DNA of 64,000 nt, from positions 372,001 to 436,000 of the forward strand of contig NZ_WVVW01000001.1 in NCBI RefSeq assembly GCF_009857815.1. Reading direction: 5' to 3'. This DNA is from Pseudomaricurvus sp. HS19 (GTDB taxonomy: Bacteria > Pseudomonadota > Gammaproteobacteria > Pseudomonadales > Cellvibrionaceae). The notes under the pieces were generated by a model. It was not told where the DNA came from. It searched no databases and worked only from the letters and a program-made list of their open reading frames with translations. Within the stretch, counting starts at the first letter, position 1, and each line of letters starts with the position of its first letter. The translations under genes and the position numbers were made by a program. Positions 26,304-34,372 of the stretch are shown in pieces.

Positions 26304-26329
26304 CACGACACCCGGCCGCGCCGGTCGTG
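26304..26329. terminator. Inverted repeat between convergent operons, possible terminator
   Basis: CACGA pairs with TCGTG and CCGG with CCGG around a five-base loop, with a three-base bulge. It lies in the 37-base gap between the stop codons of two convergent operons, where a bidirectional terminator is expected. No T-run follows on either strand, so the call is weak. Confidence 0.35.
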
Positions 26330-26332
26330 TGG

Positions 26333-28180
26333 TCAGTCAACCGAATCAAGCCAGATATCCAGCACAATCAGAATCCACACCATCTCGCCGTAATAGTGGG
26401 CGTGAGTGCTTTCGTGCAGCATTTGCAGGCGGGCGATAAACTCGGGCCGGATAATACCGCGTTGTTGCAGGTTGTGCAGGTGATGTCGGGCGAGCTCCTG
26501 CAGCGGGGCGTACTCTTTCAGCCAGACACCAAAAGGCAGGCCAAAGCCCTGCTTTTTCTTGTCGATGGTGGCGTCCGGTAGCCAACCGCGCAGGGAACGT
26601 TTGTAGAAGTCCCGCAGATTGCCCTTGTGCAGTTTGACCTTGCTCGGTACCTGGCAGGAGAAAGCCACCAGCCGGTCCTCCAGCATGGGGTAGCGCACGT
26701 CCAGACCTGAGTAAGCGCACATATGGCTGACTTTACGCAGGTCGTTATCGGCGAGGGTCAGTTGCCAGTCCAGGTACATCATGGCGTTCACCGGTTCGGC
26801 AAATGTTGAGACCTGACCGTAGATGTCGCGCTGCAACTGAATTGGCAGTGCAGTATCAATCCCGCTCAGAAACTCTTCGCAAAACACCTCGGCAGGGTCG
26901 TGACGATGCAGATAGTTGTATGTCTGCAAGCGGTCCGGCAGTGGCACGGAGGCCTGCTCAATGTAACTGCCGGCTTTGCGAAACAGGGGCACACCACCTG
27001 GCAGGGACTTGACCGCGGGCGCCAGCAAGTCCCGGCAGGCACCCGGCAGGCGGGCGTAGCGTTCGAACACCAGTTGCCTGGCGTAGCGCTCATTACCGGC
27101 AAACAGTTCATCGCCGCCATCGCCCGCCAACAGCACATCAATGCCTTCCCGGGCTGCCAGTTGTGCGCAGAACCAGGCCGGCAGGGCCGACGAGTTGCCG
27201 AAGGGCTCATCGTAACTGGTGGCGATCATGGGCAGGGCGTCTGTCACATCCTGTGGCGTAACGTAGTATTCGTTCAGCGAGACCCCAAAATGTTGCGCGG
27301 CAATACGGGCGTACTCCATCTCATCGTAGCCCTCCGCGGAAAAGCCGATGGAGAAGGCGGGCGCGCGGGAGTCCGTCAGTTCCGCCAGGAAGCCGGTGAC
27401 GGTGGAACTGTCCAGGCCGCCACTGAGGAAGGAGCCCACACTGCGCCCCTTCTGGCCCACCAGCTGCTGGCGTACTGCCTCGCGTAAATAGCGTTTCAAA
27501 TCCTTTTGCAGCAGTTCCTCTCCCCGGTGGAGGGTTTCGTGGAACTCCGGCAGCCAGTAACGCCGGCTGTTGCTGTGGCTGCCATCGGAAACCAGCAGAT
27601 GAGCCGCAGCCAGTTTCTCCACGCCCTGATAGATACAGTGGGGGGAGGGCACCATATGAAAATAGACGTAGTCGTAGAGTGCCTGTGGGTTGAGGGCGGA
27701 CTTGTTGGCGGGGTGCGCAGCAACACTGCGTGCGGTGGTGCCAAAAACCAGCACGTCGTCCTGTTGGCTGTGGTAGAGGGTGTGTTGGCAGAAGCGGTCG
27801 GTGGCGAGCAGGATCCGGTGTTGACTGCGATCAATCAGCACAAAACTGAAATCTCCCCACAAGTATTCAAACAGGCGCTCTGCGTACGCTCTGTAAGCCT
27901 GCAGCAGGGCGGCCAGTGGTCCCTGTTCCCGTTGCAGTTCCTGCAGTGACTTGTCGCTCCAGTGGGGGTTGCCAATGACGGCAGCGATCAGCTCGCCCTC
28001 CTCAATGGTCAGGGCGCCGGTGGTGGCTATGGCATAGCCGCTGCCGTGCTCCACCACAACAGGCAGTGAAGTGGGGACGGCCTGTTGCATGCGATAGATA
28101 TCTTCGCTGTGACTGCCTGTCGTCCGGCTGAGGGAAAACCAGCCGAAGATGCCGTGAATCCTTGGCGTTGTGATCTGCAC
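26333..28180 (-). CDS. Asparagine-synthase-like amidotransferase lacking glutaminase Cys
   Basis: 615 residues, two-domain asparagine synthetase B architecture. The synthetase half is intact: PP-loop SGGLDSS (residues 253-259) and LLAGDGGDELFAGN. The N-terminal glutaminase half is degenerate: the family CGI motif is HGI (His9) and the conserved N-G-E region is missing, so glutamine hydrolysis should be abolished. The start is GTG, 30 bases after the decarboxylase stop, so it is co-transcribed with the ligase and decarboxylase. Comparable glutaminase-dead enzymes (beta-lactam synthetase, lasso-peptide cyclases) use an amine other than ammonia; by analogy this one may join an amine to an adenylated carboxylate. 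Confidence 0.88.
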   Translation of the reverse strand: MQITTPRIHGIFGWFSLSRTTGSHSEDIYRMQQAVPTSLPVVVEHGSGYAIATTGALTIEEGELIAAVIGNPHWSDKSLQELQREQGPLAALLQAYRAYAERLFEYLWGDFSFVLIDRSQHRILLATDRFCQHTLYHSQQDDVLVFGTTARSVAAHPANKSALNPQALYDYVYFHMVPSPHCIYQGVEKLAAAHLLVSDGSHSNSRRYWLPEFHETLHRGEELLQKDLKRYLREAVRQQLVGQKGRSVGSFLSGGLDSSTVTGFLAELTDSRAPAFSIGFSAEGYDEMEYARIAAQHFGVSLNEYYVTPQDVTDALPMIATSYDEPFGNSSALPAWFCAQLAAREGIDVLLAGDGGDELFAGNERYARQLVFERYARLPGACRDLLAPAVKSLPGGVPLFRKAGSYIEQASVPLPDRLQTYNYLHRHDPAEVFCEEFLSGIDTALPIQLQRDIYGQVSTFAEPVNAMMYLDWQLTLADNDLRKVSHMCAYSGLDVRYPMLEDRLVAFSCQVPSKVKLHKGNLRDFYKRSLRGWLPDATIDKKKQGFGLPFGVWLKEYAPLQELARHHLHNLQQRGIIRPEFIARLQMLHESTHAHYYGEMVWILIVLDIWLDSVD

Positions 28181-28210
28181 GATTGCTGCTCTCTCGGTAC
28201 TCAGTGTGAA

Positions 28211-29449
28211 TTACAGAAGAATTTCTTTGGCCCTGGGGTGGCTGAGGAACTCCTGGGGACTGGCGCTGAGGCCGTAGGCGCCGGACTGATAGACCACCAC
28301 CAGATCCCCGGGACGCGCCCGGGGAAGCTCAATCTTGTCCGCCAGAATATCCAGCGGGGTACACAGCGGACCGACAATGATGGCGCGCTCGGTGGTTGAA
28401 TCCTTAACCCGGTTGCCGATACAGACGGGGTAGTTCTTGCGGATAATCTGACCGAAGTTGCCGGAGACGGCGAGGTGGTGATGCAGGCCACCATTGGTGA
28501 CCAGAAAGGTTTCGCCTCGCGATTCCTTGCGCTCCAGCACTTCGCAGACATAGAGACCGGCCTCACCAACCATATAGCGTCCCAGTTCCATCACAATATT
28601 GGTTGCGGCGAACTCGGGATAGCGATCCAGAATCTGTGCCATACCGTCGCCGACCTGCTGCAGGTTCAGGCGCTGTTCGCCGGGAAAGTAGGGAATGCCC
28701 AGTCCGCCACCGATATTGAGCAGGCGGATGGGGTGTGAGCAGTGCCGACTCAGCTGGGAGGCCAGGGCAAAGGTCATCTCCTGGGCTTCCACAATGTGCT
28801 CTGCGCAGAGATTCTGGGAGCCCCAGTAGATGTGAAAGCCCAGCAGGTCCAGGTTGGTGTTGCTGATAGCGGCGATGAGGGCGGGGACTTTTTCCGAATC
28901 CACCCCGAAGGGGCGGGGGCCACCTCCCATTTTCATGCCGGAGCCTTTGACTTCGAAGTCAGGATTTACCCGGATTGTGATCTGTGCGCGTCTGTCCAGA
29001 CGATCGCTGATGGCGGCCAGCCGCTGCATTTCACCGTCGGATTCAATGTTGATCACGACACCGGCGGCGACAGCAGCTTCCAGCTCCTCATTGGATTTGC
29101 CCGGCCCGGCGAAACTGATATTGCCTGCCCGGGTGGGGGTTTGCAGCGCCAGCCGCATCTCACCGAGGGAGGCGATATCAAGACCATCTACCAGCGGGCT
29201 GATAAACTGCACAAGCCCGGCCATGGGGTTGGCTTTGATGGCGTAGTGCAACTGTATCCTGGGTGGCAGTGCGGCGCGCAATTGGCCGATACGGTCGCTG
29301 ATCAGCTGGCGATCGTAAACGTAAAAGGGGGTTTGGCCCACCTGCTGTGCGATCGCGGTCAGCGGTTGCCCTGCCACCTGCAGGACATTGTCACGTACCG
29401 GGAAATGCTCCATGCCGGCGTGCGGCCGGGGTTCGCTTCTCATTCGCAC
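28211..29449 (-). CDS. PLP-dependent decarboxylase, exosortase A-associated
   Basis: 412 residues, fold type III (alanine racemase-like) decarboxylase, TIGR03099 group, distantly like diaminopimelate/ornithine decarboxylases. The PLP lysine lies in LHYAIKANPMAGLVQF; other markers are FHIYWGSQNLCAEHI, NIGGGLGIPYFPGE and ELGRYMVGEAGLY. It would convert an amino acid into an amine, or decarboxylate a carrier-bound substrate. Its start overlaps the ligase stop by ten bases. Together with the ligase this is a characteristic pair of exosortase A loci; the substrate has not been established. Confidence 0.92.
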   Translation of the reverse strand: MRMRSEPRPHAGMEHFPVRDNVLQVAGQPLTAIAQQVGQTPFYVYDRQLISDRIGQLRAALPPRIQLHYAIKANPMAGLVQFISPLVDGLDIASLGEMRLALQTPTRAGNISFAGPGKSNEELEAAVAAGVVINIESDGEMQRLAAISDRLDRRAQITIRVNPDFEVKGSGMKMGGGPRPFGVDSEKVPALIAAISNTNLDLLGFHIYWGSQNLCAEHIVEAQEMTFALASQLSRHCSHPIRLLNIGGGLGIPYFPGEQRLNLQQVGDGMAQILDRYPEFAATNIVMELGRYMVGEAGLYVCEVLERKESRGETFLVTNGGLHHHLAVSGNFGQIIRKNYPVCIGNRVKDSTTERAIIVGPLCTPLDILADKIELPRARPGDLVVVYQSGAYGLSASPQEFLSHPRAKEILL

Positions 29450-31044
29450 ACCTGTTGCTCCGCGGCTGCGGTGAACAGGCTGCTGTAGGCCTGTTTCAGG
29501 GCGTTGCGGTCAAGCTTGCCGTTGGGGTTTTTGGGGAACTCAGACACCATCTCAATCGCCCTGGGTTGCATGTAGCTGGGCAATTCACGCATGCACAGCT
29601 GCCGGATATCCTCTTCCGACGCCCGGCCGGAGGCGGCTACTACCACTATAGCCTCTCCCAGTTCGGGGTGGGGCGCACCCAGTGCTGCAACTTCGTCCAC
29701 CAGTCCCGACTGGTGCAGAACCTCCTCCAGCTCGGTGGGGCTGACCCGGTAGCCGGAGGTTTTGATCATCTCGTCCTTGCGACTGACAAAGTAGATAAAG
29801 CCCTCTTCATCACAATAGGCCTGATCGCCTGACCAGACAGCGATCTCGGTGACCGGCAGCTCGGGTAACTGCCCGGGTGCGGGCTTGAAGCGCTCGGCGG
29901 TCTTTACCGGATCATTCCAGTAGCCCATCGCCACCAGGGAACCTTTGTGCACCAGCTCACCGGGCTCGTGGGGCGCACAGGGCGTGCCGTCTTCACGTAC
30001 CACCAGGATTTCCGCGTTGGGGATGGCCTTGCCAATAGAGTCCGGGCGGTTATCCAGTTGCTCCGGTGGCAGGTAAGTGGAGCGAAAGGCCTCGGTCAGC
30101 CCGTACATCAGGTACAGGGTGGTGGCGGGCAGCTGTTGGCGCAACTTGCTGGTAGTGGCCTTGGGCATGGCGCCGCCACTGTTGGTGAGGTAGCGCAGTG
30201 TGTCCCGCGCTTCCTGTGGCCACTCCAGGTTGGCGAGCTGATTCCAGAGCGGTGGTACGGCGGCCAGTCCGGTAATGCCGTAGCGGACCACGGCTTTAAG
30301 CACATCCCGCGGCAGCAGGTAATCCATCAGTACCACCTGGGCACCTGTACGGAAAGCGGTGGTGAGCTGACTGAGGCCGTAGTCAAAACTGAAAGGGAGC
30401 ACGGCCAGCAGGCGATCTGCAGGTGTGTTGTGCAGGTACTGGGAGACGCTCTCTGCGCCGCACAGCATATTGCGGTTGCTCAGCACCACACCTTTGGGTT
30501 TGCCGGTACTGCCGGAGGTGTAAAGGATGGCGGCCATGTCGGTATCGATGCGCCGTCGCGGCTGTGGTTCGGTAGCGGGCAGATCCCCCCAGGCCAGTAG
30601 CCGGAAGCGATCCAGTTGCTGTGCCAGCCCTTCATCCAGCGGTCGACCGGTGTAGATAATGGTCTGCAGGTCAGGGCACTGCAGCAGTGATTCTGCCAGT
30701 GCCGAGAGGCGATCGCTGGAGGTAACCAGTACCTTGACGTTGCAGTCGGTGAGGATGTGCTGCACCTGTGGTGCCTTGAGCAGGGCATTGACAGGCACGA
30801 ACACGCCGCCCGCCAGGTTGCCGCCAAAATAACTGAAGACGGCTTCCGGTATCTTGGGCAGATAGATAGCCAGTCGATCATTGGCGCCCAGGTCGATGGA
30901 CTGCAAGGCGCCGGCGGTAGCAGTGACCTGCTGCCACAACTGTTGATAGGTGTAGTGTTGATCCTTGAACAGCAGGGCCGGGTTGTGGGGAAATTTCCGG
31001 GCGCTGGTTTCGATGAGTTGGTACAGCTGTTGCGGCATTCTCAC
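29440..31044 (-). CDS. Acyl-CoA ligase (AMP-forming), exosortase A-associated
   Basis: 534-residue adenylate-forming enzyme (ANL superfamily), TIGR03098-like. Motifs: ATP loop LYTSGSTGKPKGVVLSNRN, YGLTEAFRSTYLPPEQ, GDQAYCDEEGFIYFVSRKDE, and the C-terminal catalytic lysine in NPNGKLDRNALK. It would adenylate a carboxylic acid and pass it to CoA or to the carrier protein encoded at 23273. First gene of the minus-strand operon; a reasonable sigma-70-type promoter lies about 100 bases upstream. Confidence 0.93.
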   Translation of the reverse strand: MRMPQQLYQLIETSARKFPHNPALLFKDQHYTYQQLWQQVTATAGALQSIDLGANDRLAIYLPKIPEAVFSYFGGNLAGGVFVPVNALLKAPQVQHILTDCNVKVLVTSSDRLSALAESLLQCPDLQTIIYTGRPLDEGLAQQLDRFRLLAWGDLPATEPQPRRRIDTDMAAILYTSGSTGKPKGVVLSNRNMLCGAESVSQYLHNTPADRLLAVLPFSFDYGLSQLTTAFRTGAQVVLMDYLLPRDVLKAVVRYGITGLAAVPPLWNQLANLEWPQEARDTLRYLTNSGGAMPKATTSKLRQQLPATTLYLMYGLTEAFRSTYLPPEQLDNRPDSIGKAIPNAEILVVREDGTPCAPHEPGELVHKGSLVAMGYWNDPVKTAERFKPAPGQLPELPVTEIAVWSGDQAYCDEEGFIYFVSRKDEMIKTSGYRVSPTELEEVLHQSGLVDEVAALGAPHPELGEAIVVVAASGRASEEDIRQLCMRELPSYMQPRAIEMVSEFPKNPNGKLDRNALKQAYSSLFTAAAEQQVCE

Positions 31045-31146
31045 ATCCTGTGGTCACGCAATTACTACTGTGTTGACACAGCAAATCATAAGCCTCGCGC
31101 CCCCGGAAGTTCCAGAGCCGGTTGCGTGGGCGACGCTTAATTCTAC

Positions 31147-31175
31147 GTTATATAGATCCTGCTGGCGCCTGTCGA
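31147..31175 (-). promoter_or_regulatory. Predicted sigma-70 promoter for the ligase operon
   Basis: On the minus strand TCGACA (31175-31170) and TATAAC (31152-31147) are separated by 17 bases. Transcription would start near 31140, leaving a leader of about 95 bases. It lies in the 223-base gap upstream of the ligase; nothing else gene-like was seen in that gap. Confidence 0.5.
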
Positions 31176-31267
31176 ATATTTTTACAGGGGCGGGAATCTG
31201 CCGGGGTCAGCGCCTTTTCGTTCAGGGGTGCTGCTGGTCCGGTAGCTGCGCCCTGACAGTGAACGGC

Positions 31268-32827
31268 TTAATACGCCGGGGCATACTCGGGCGGGCGCTC
31301 GGGGTTGGAGATGGCCTTGCTGCCGCCAGCGGATTGATTCAGTTCTGTCACGGAGTAGAGGGAATCAAACCAGCGGCTATTGTCCACCAGCAGTGGCGTG
31401 CTGGTGACCACTGTCTCCTTGTAGCTGTGGCGGAACACCATCCACACCTTGCCACCGGACAGTTCATAATGGGTGGCATCGGTGCCGACGATATAGCGAA
31501 TGCCATTGGCCATAACTGCGTCACTCTCCGGTTGCAACTTGAGGGCTGAAGTCAGTGCCGGGCCGAGGCGGTTGGTCAGCGCCTGCCACTGTTCGTTGTT
31601 CTGCAGCGGCATGGTGGTCAGTGGTTCGCCCCATTGGGGTTTGTCGGCGTAGCGCATAACGCCCCAGAAGACGCTGACGTTGGGGATAATGACGGTATCC
31701 CCGGGGCGGGCGTGCTCAGCCACATAGTTGCCGACATTACTCAGCACGTTGGTCTGTTTGGTGTAGGTGGCGTAGCCAATATTCTTGTACATGGCCGCGG
31801 CGATAATCAGCACCCCCAATCCCTGCAGCAGCCGGGACGGGGACTGCGACACGGCGATAGCGGCGCCTATGGCCAGAAAAGGCAGCAGGCTGGCACCAAA
31901 CACCGGTGGTTTGAACATGGACTTGTGTAACAGCCAGCCCATGAACACAGCGGTTAATACCCCGGCTACCGGCACCGCCAGCGCCAGCCTGCGACCCTGA
32001 GGGTGGGTCGCCGCGAGCACCAGCAGGGAGGCGAATATCGCACCGCCCCAGTAGAGCCCTGATCCGCGTGTGCCCCAGGGCATGGTCAGCTCAGCCGGGT
32101 AAACCAGCAGCGAGGCGAAGCCCGGTGGCCCCATGGGTTCGGTGCCGCGGATCAGCGCACTGGCGACCAGGAAGGCGGCTCCGGCCACAAACAGCAGTTG
32201 CACCAGTACCCAGCCGGTGAACAGCTTGCGGGTGATCAGCGGCCGCTGTTCCACCAGTGCTGCCAGCGCGAAGAACAGGGTGAAATAGAAACCGATGGCG
32301 TGGGAGTAGGCAAAACACCACTGTGCGATCAGGATACACAGTGCGTTGCGCAAGGACGGTGTCGCCAGGAAGTACCGGTTGGCAAACCAGCAGAGCACTG
32401 CCAGGCCCGGCAGCAGCCCGTACATCCGCAGGTTGGTGGCGCCGCTGGCAAATACCGGCAGTGCCGCGAAAATGGCTGCCGCCCACAGGGCTGTCTGTTT
32501 GCCGTAAGCCGTGCGGGTACAGGCATAAATGCAGAGCAGGCTACAGAGACTGAAGAACAGGGAGCTTAACAGGATCCAGCGGTCGGACTCCGGCGCCAGG
32601 CTGCTCCAGCCTTTCAGCAACAGGAAATAGAAAAACGGATGGATGTCATTGCGAATGACCTGAACAAAAAAGTGGGGCAGGGGTTGCAGGCTGTGGGTAA
32701 TGGCAATGGTTTCATCGCCAAACAGGGCTTCCCGGTGCAGGCAGGACCAGGCGGCGGCGAGTACACCCAACAGCAGGGCGAGTATGGGAAACCAGTTGGG
32801 CGGGAGTTTGCTGTCAGGGTGATTCAT
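31268..32827 (-). CDS. GT-C membrane glycosyltransferase (GT39/ArnT-like, GtrC role)
   Basis: 519-residue protein with about ten or more hydrophobic helices. The first periplasmic loop carries the GT-C catalytic acidic pair in FGDETIAITHSL, the family signature for transfer from polyprenyl-phosphate sugars. C-terminal soluble region from about residue 400. It overlaps the GtrA gene by 14 bases. In Gtr systems this component attaches the flipped sugar to a glycan or protein in the periplasm; here the polymer may be the exopolysaccharide or a PEP-CTERM protein. ATG 32827 (MNHPDSK) is preferred over an earlier reading. Confidence 0.88.
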   Translation of the reverse strand: MNHPDSKLPPNWFPILALLLGVLAAAWSCLHREALFGDETIAITHSLQPLPHFFVQVIRNDIHPFFYFLLLKGWSSLAPESDRWILLSSLFFSLCSLLCIYACTRTAYGKQTALWAAAIFAALPVFASGATNLRMYGLLPGLAVLCWFANRYFLATPSLRNALCILIAQWCFAYSHAIGFYFTLFFALAALVEQRPLITRKLFTGWVLVQLLFVAGAAFLVASALIRGTEPMGPPGFASLLVYPAELTMPWGTRGSGLYWGGAIFASLLVLAATHPQGRRLALAVPVAGVLTAVFMGWLLHKSMFKPPVFGASLLPFLAIGAAIAVSQSPSRLLQGLGVLIIAAAMYKNIGYATYTKQTNVLSNVGNYVAEHARPGDTVIIPNVSVFWGVMRYADKPQWGEPLTTMPLQNNEQWQALTNRLGPALTSALKLQPESDAVMANGIRYIVGTDATHYELSGGKVWMVFRHSYKETVVTSTPLLVDNSRWFDSLYSVTELNQSAGGSKAISNPERPPEYAPAY

Positions 32828-33191
32828 GGCGTCCCTTTCCGAAAACCAGGTGTTTGTAAGCAAAAAAACTCACACAACTTTGTGTAGCGGTGGCAATGGC
32901 AATGGCCAGCAATGGCTCGGCGTGAAGTCCCAGCAGCCCCAGATAGAGGACATAATTCAATCCCGCCATGGTAACGGCCACAGTCACATAGCTGGCCAGT
33001 TCGGCGGCGGAGCGCTGTTGCTGTGTCTGGTAGGTAAATGTGCGGTTGGCCAGCCAGGTAAACAGCATGGCCAGGCTGATGGCCGGTATCCGTGCGGACC
33101 AGGCGGGCAGGCCCAGGGCAATCAGTAGATAGGTGGTGGCGCTGTCGATAACAAAGCCGGAGCCGCCGACTAGGAGGAAACGGATAAACAT
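32814..33191 (-). CDS. GtrA-like flippase
   Basis: 125 residues with four predicted membrane helices, matching the GtrA/DPMS1 family: FIRFLLVGGSGFVIDSATTY at the N terminus and FFAYKHLVFGK at the C terminus are the usual landmarks. GtrA proteins are thought to flip polyprenyl-phosphate sugars across the inner membrane. It overlaps both neighbours (22 bases with the GT2 gene, 14 with the GT-C gene), so all three proteins are probably made together. Confidence 0.9.
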   Translation of the reverse strand: MFIRFLLVGGSGFVIDSATTYLLIALGLPAWSARIPAISLAMLFTWLANRTFTYQTQQQRSAAELASYVTVAVTMAGLNYVLYLGLLGLHAEPLLAIAIATATQSCVSFFAYKHLVFGKGRHESP

Positions 33192-34123
33192 CGAGGGGCA
33201 TCTTCCTTGATGGCGGTTGCGGGAATGCTCATGTACCAGATGCGCTTCTGTTCCAGCCGCCCCCTGGCGACACTGTCCAGGATCAGGCCGCTGACCATAA
33301 AGATACCGGCCAGCAGGACCATGCCGGTGGCGAGGATAGCGGTGGGGAAGCGCGGAACCAGTCCGGTATCCAGATAGGTGAACACCAGTGGCAGGGCGAT
33401 CAGGACTGCCAGTGCGGTGAGGATGATGGCGATAACACCGAAAAAGCGGGCCGGCCGGATCTCCTTGAACAGGATGAGGAAGGTGAAGAAGATCCGCAGC
33501 GCATCCCTGACGGTTCTCAGCTTGCTGCTCGACCCCTCCTGTCTGGCGCCATACTCGGTTGGCATCTCTTCGACGGGGATGCGCAGCTGACTGGCATGAA
33601 CCGACATCTCGGTCTCGATCTCAAAGCCGGAGGAGATGGCAGGGAAACTTTTGACATAGCGTCGGCTGAACACCCGGTAACCGGAAAAAATATCGGTGAA
33701 CAAGGGACCGAAGAGGCTGCGGTAGACGCGGTTAAAGAGCTGGTTGCCAAAGCCGTGTCCGCGACGATGGGCGTTGGCGTAGACATTCTTGCGGGTACCT
33801 ACCACCATGTCAGCGCCGGACTGGGTCAGCTTGGCGATCATCTCCGGCGCTACGCTGAAATCGTAGGTGCCGTCACCGTCGGCCATCAGGTAGATGTCCG
33901 CTTCCACGTCGGTGAACATGCGCCGCACCACATTGCCCTTACCCTGCCAACGCTCCTGCCGCACCACCGCGCCGGCGGCCCTGGCTTCGGCAATGGTATT
34001 GTCGGTCGAGCAGTTGTCGTAGACGTAAATGGTGGCCTGGGGCAACACCGAGCGGAAGTCGGAGACGACCTTGCGGATTGACAACCCCTCGTTGTAACAG
34101 GGGAGAAGAACGGCTATTTCCAT
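33170..34123 (-). CDS. GtrB-like polyprenyl-phosphate glycosyltransferase (GT2)
   Basis: 317 residues of the dolichyl-phosphate mannosyltransferase family. The catalytic domain has EIAVLLPCYNEGLSIRKVVS, IYVYDNCSTDNTIAEA, YLMADGDGTYDFSVAPEM (DxD-type) and TDIFSGYRVFSRRYVKSFP. Two C-terminal membrane helices (about residues 235-300) match the GtrB arrangement. It charges undecaprenyl phosphate with a sugar. ATG 34123, preceded by AAGGGA, is used rather than a longer reading from 34270. First gene of the three-gene unit, divergent from gltX. Confidence 0.9.
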   Translation of the reverse strand: MEIAVLLPCYNEGLSIRKVVSDFRSVLPQATIYVYDNCSTDNTIAEARAAGAVVRQERWQGKGNVVRRMFTDVEADIYLMADGDGTYDFSVAPEMIAKLTQSGADMVVGTRKNVYANAHRRGHGFGNQLFNRVYRSLFGPLFTDIFSGYRVFSRRYVKSFPAISSGFEIETEMSVHASQLRIPVEEMPTEYGARQEGSSSKLRTVRDALRIFFTFLILFKEIRPARFFGVIAIILTALAVLIALPLVFTYLDTGLVPRFPTAILATGMVLLAGIFMVSGLILDSVARGRLEQKRIWYMSIPATAIKEDAPRCLSVSS

Positions 34124-34269
34124 CAGATTGATTCCCTTGTAACTACCCTTGACAGGGTCCCCCATTCCTTGCGGGGTTCCATACTCCACCGATGTTAGCG
34201 CGTGTTGCCACATTAAGGAAGATGCCCCCGGGCCTTGCCCTCCTTCGGGGCCATGAACCACCGCAGGCA

Positions 34270-34298
34270 TTCACCATATGCGGCGCATTGCCTATAAT
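34270..34298 (+). promoter_or_regulatory. Predicted sigma-70 promoter for gltX
   Basis: TTCACC (34270-34275) and a perfect TATAAT (34293-34298) are separated by 17 bases, in the 249-base gap between divergent genes. The leader to the gltX start would be about 68 bases. Confidence 0.6.
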
Positions 34299-34372
34299 GA
34301 GCGGCTTTTCATTCCAGTCTATGTCTGGTGCCGGCAGCAATAGCCGTTTTTAACCCTTTGGAACAGAATTCA

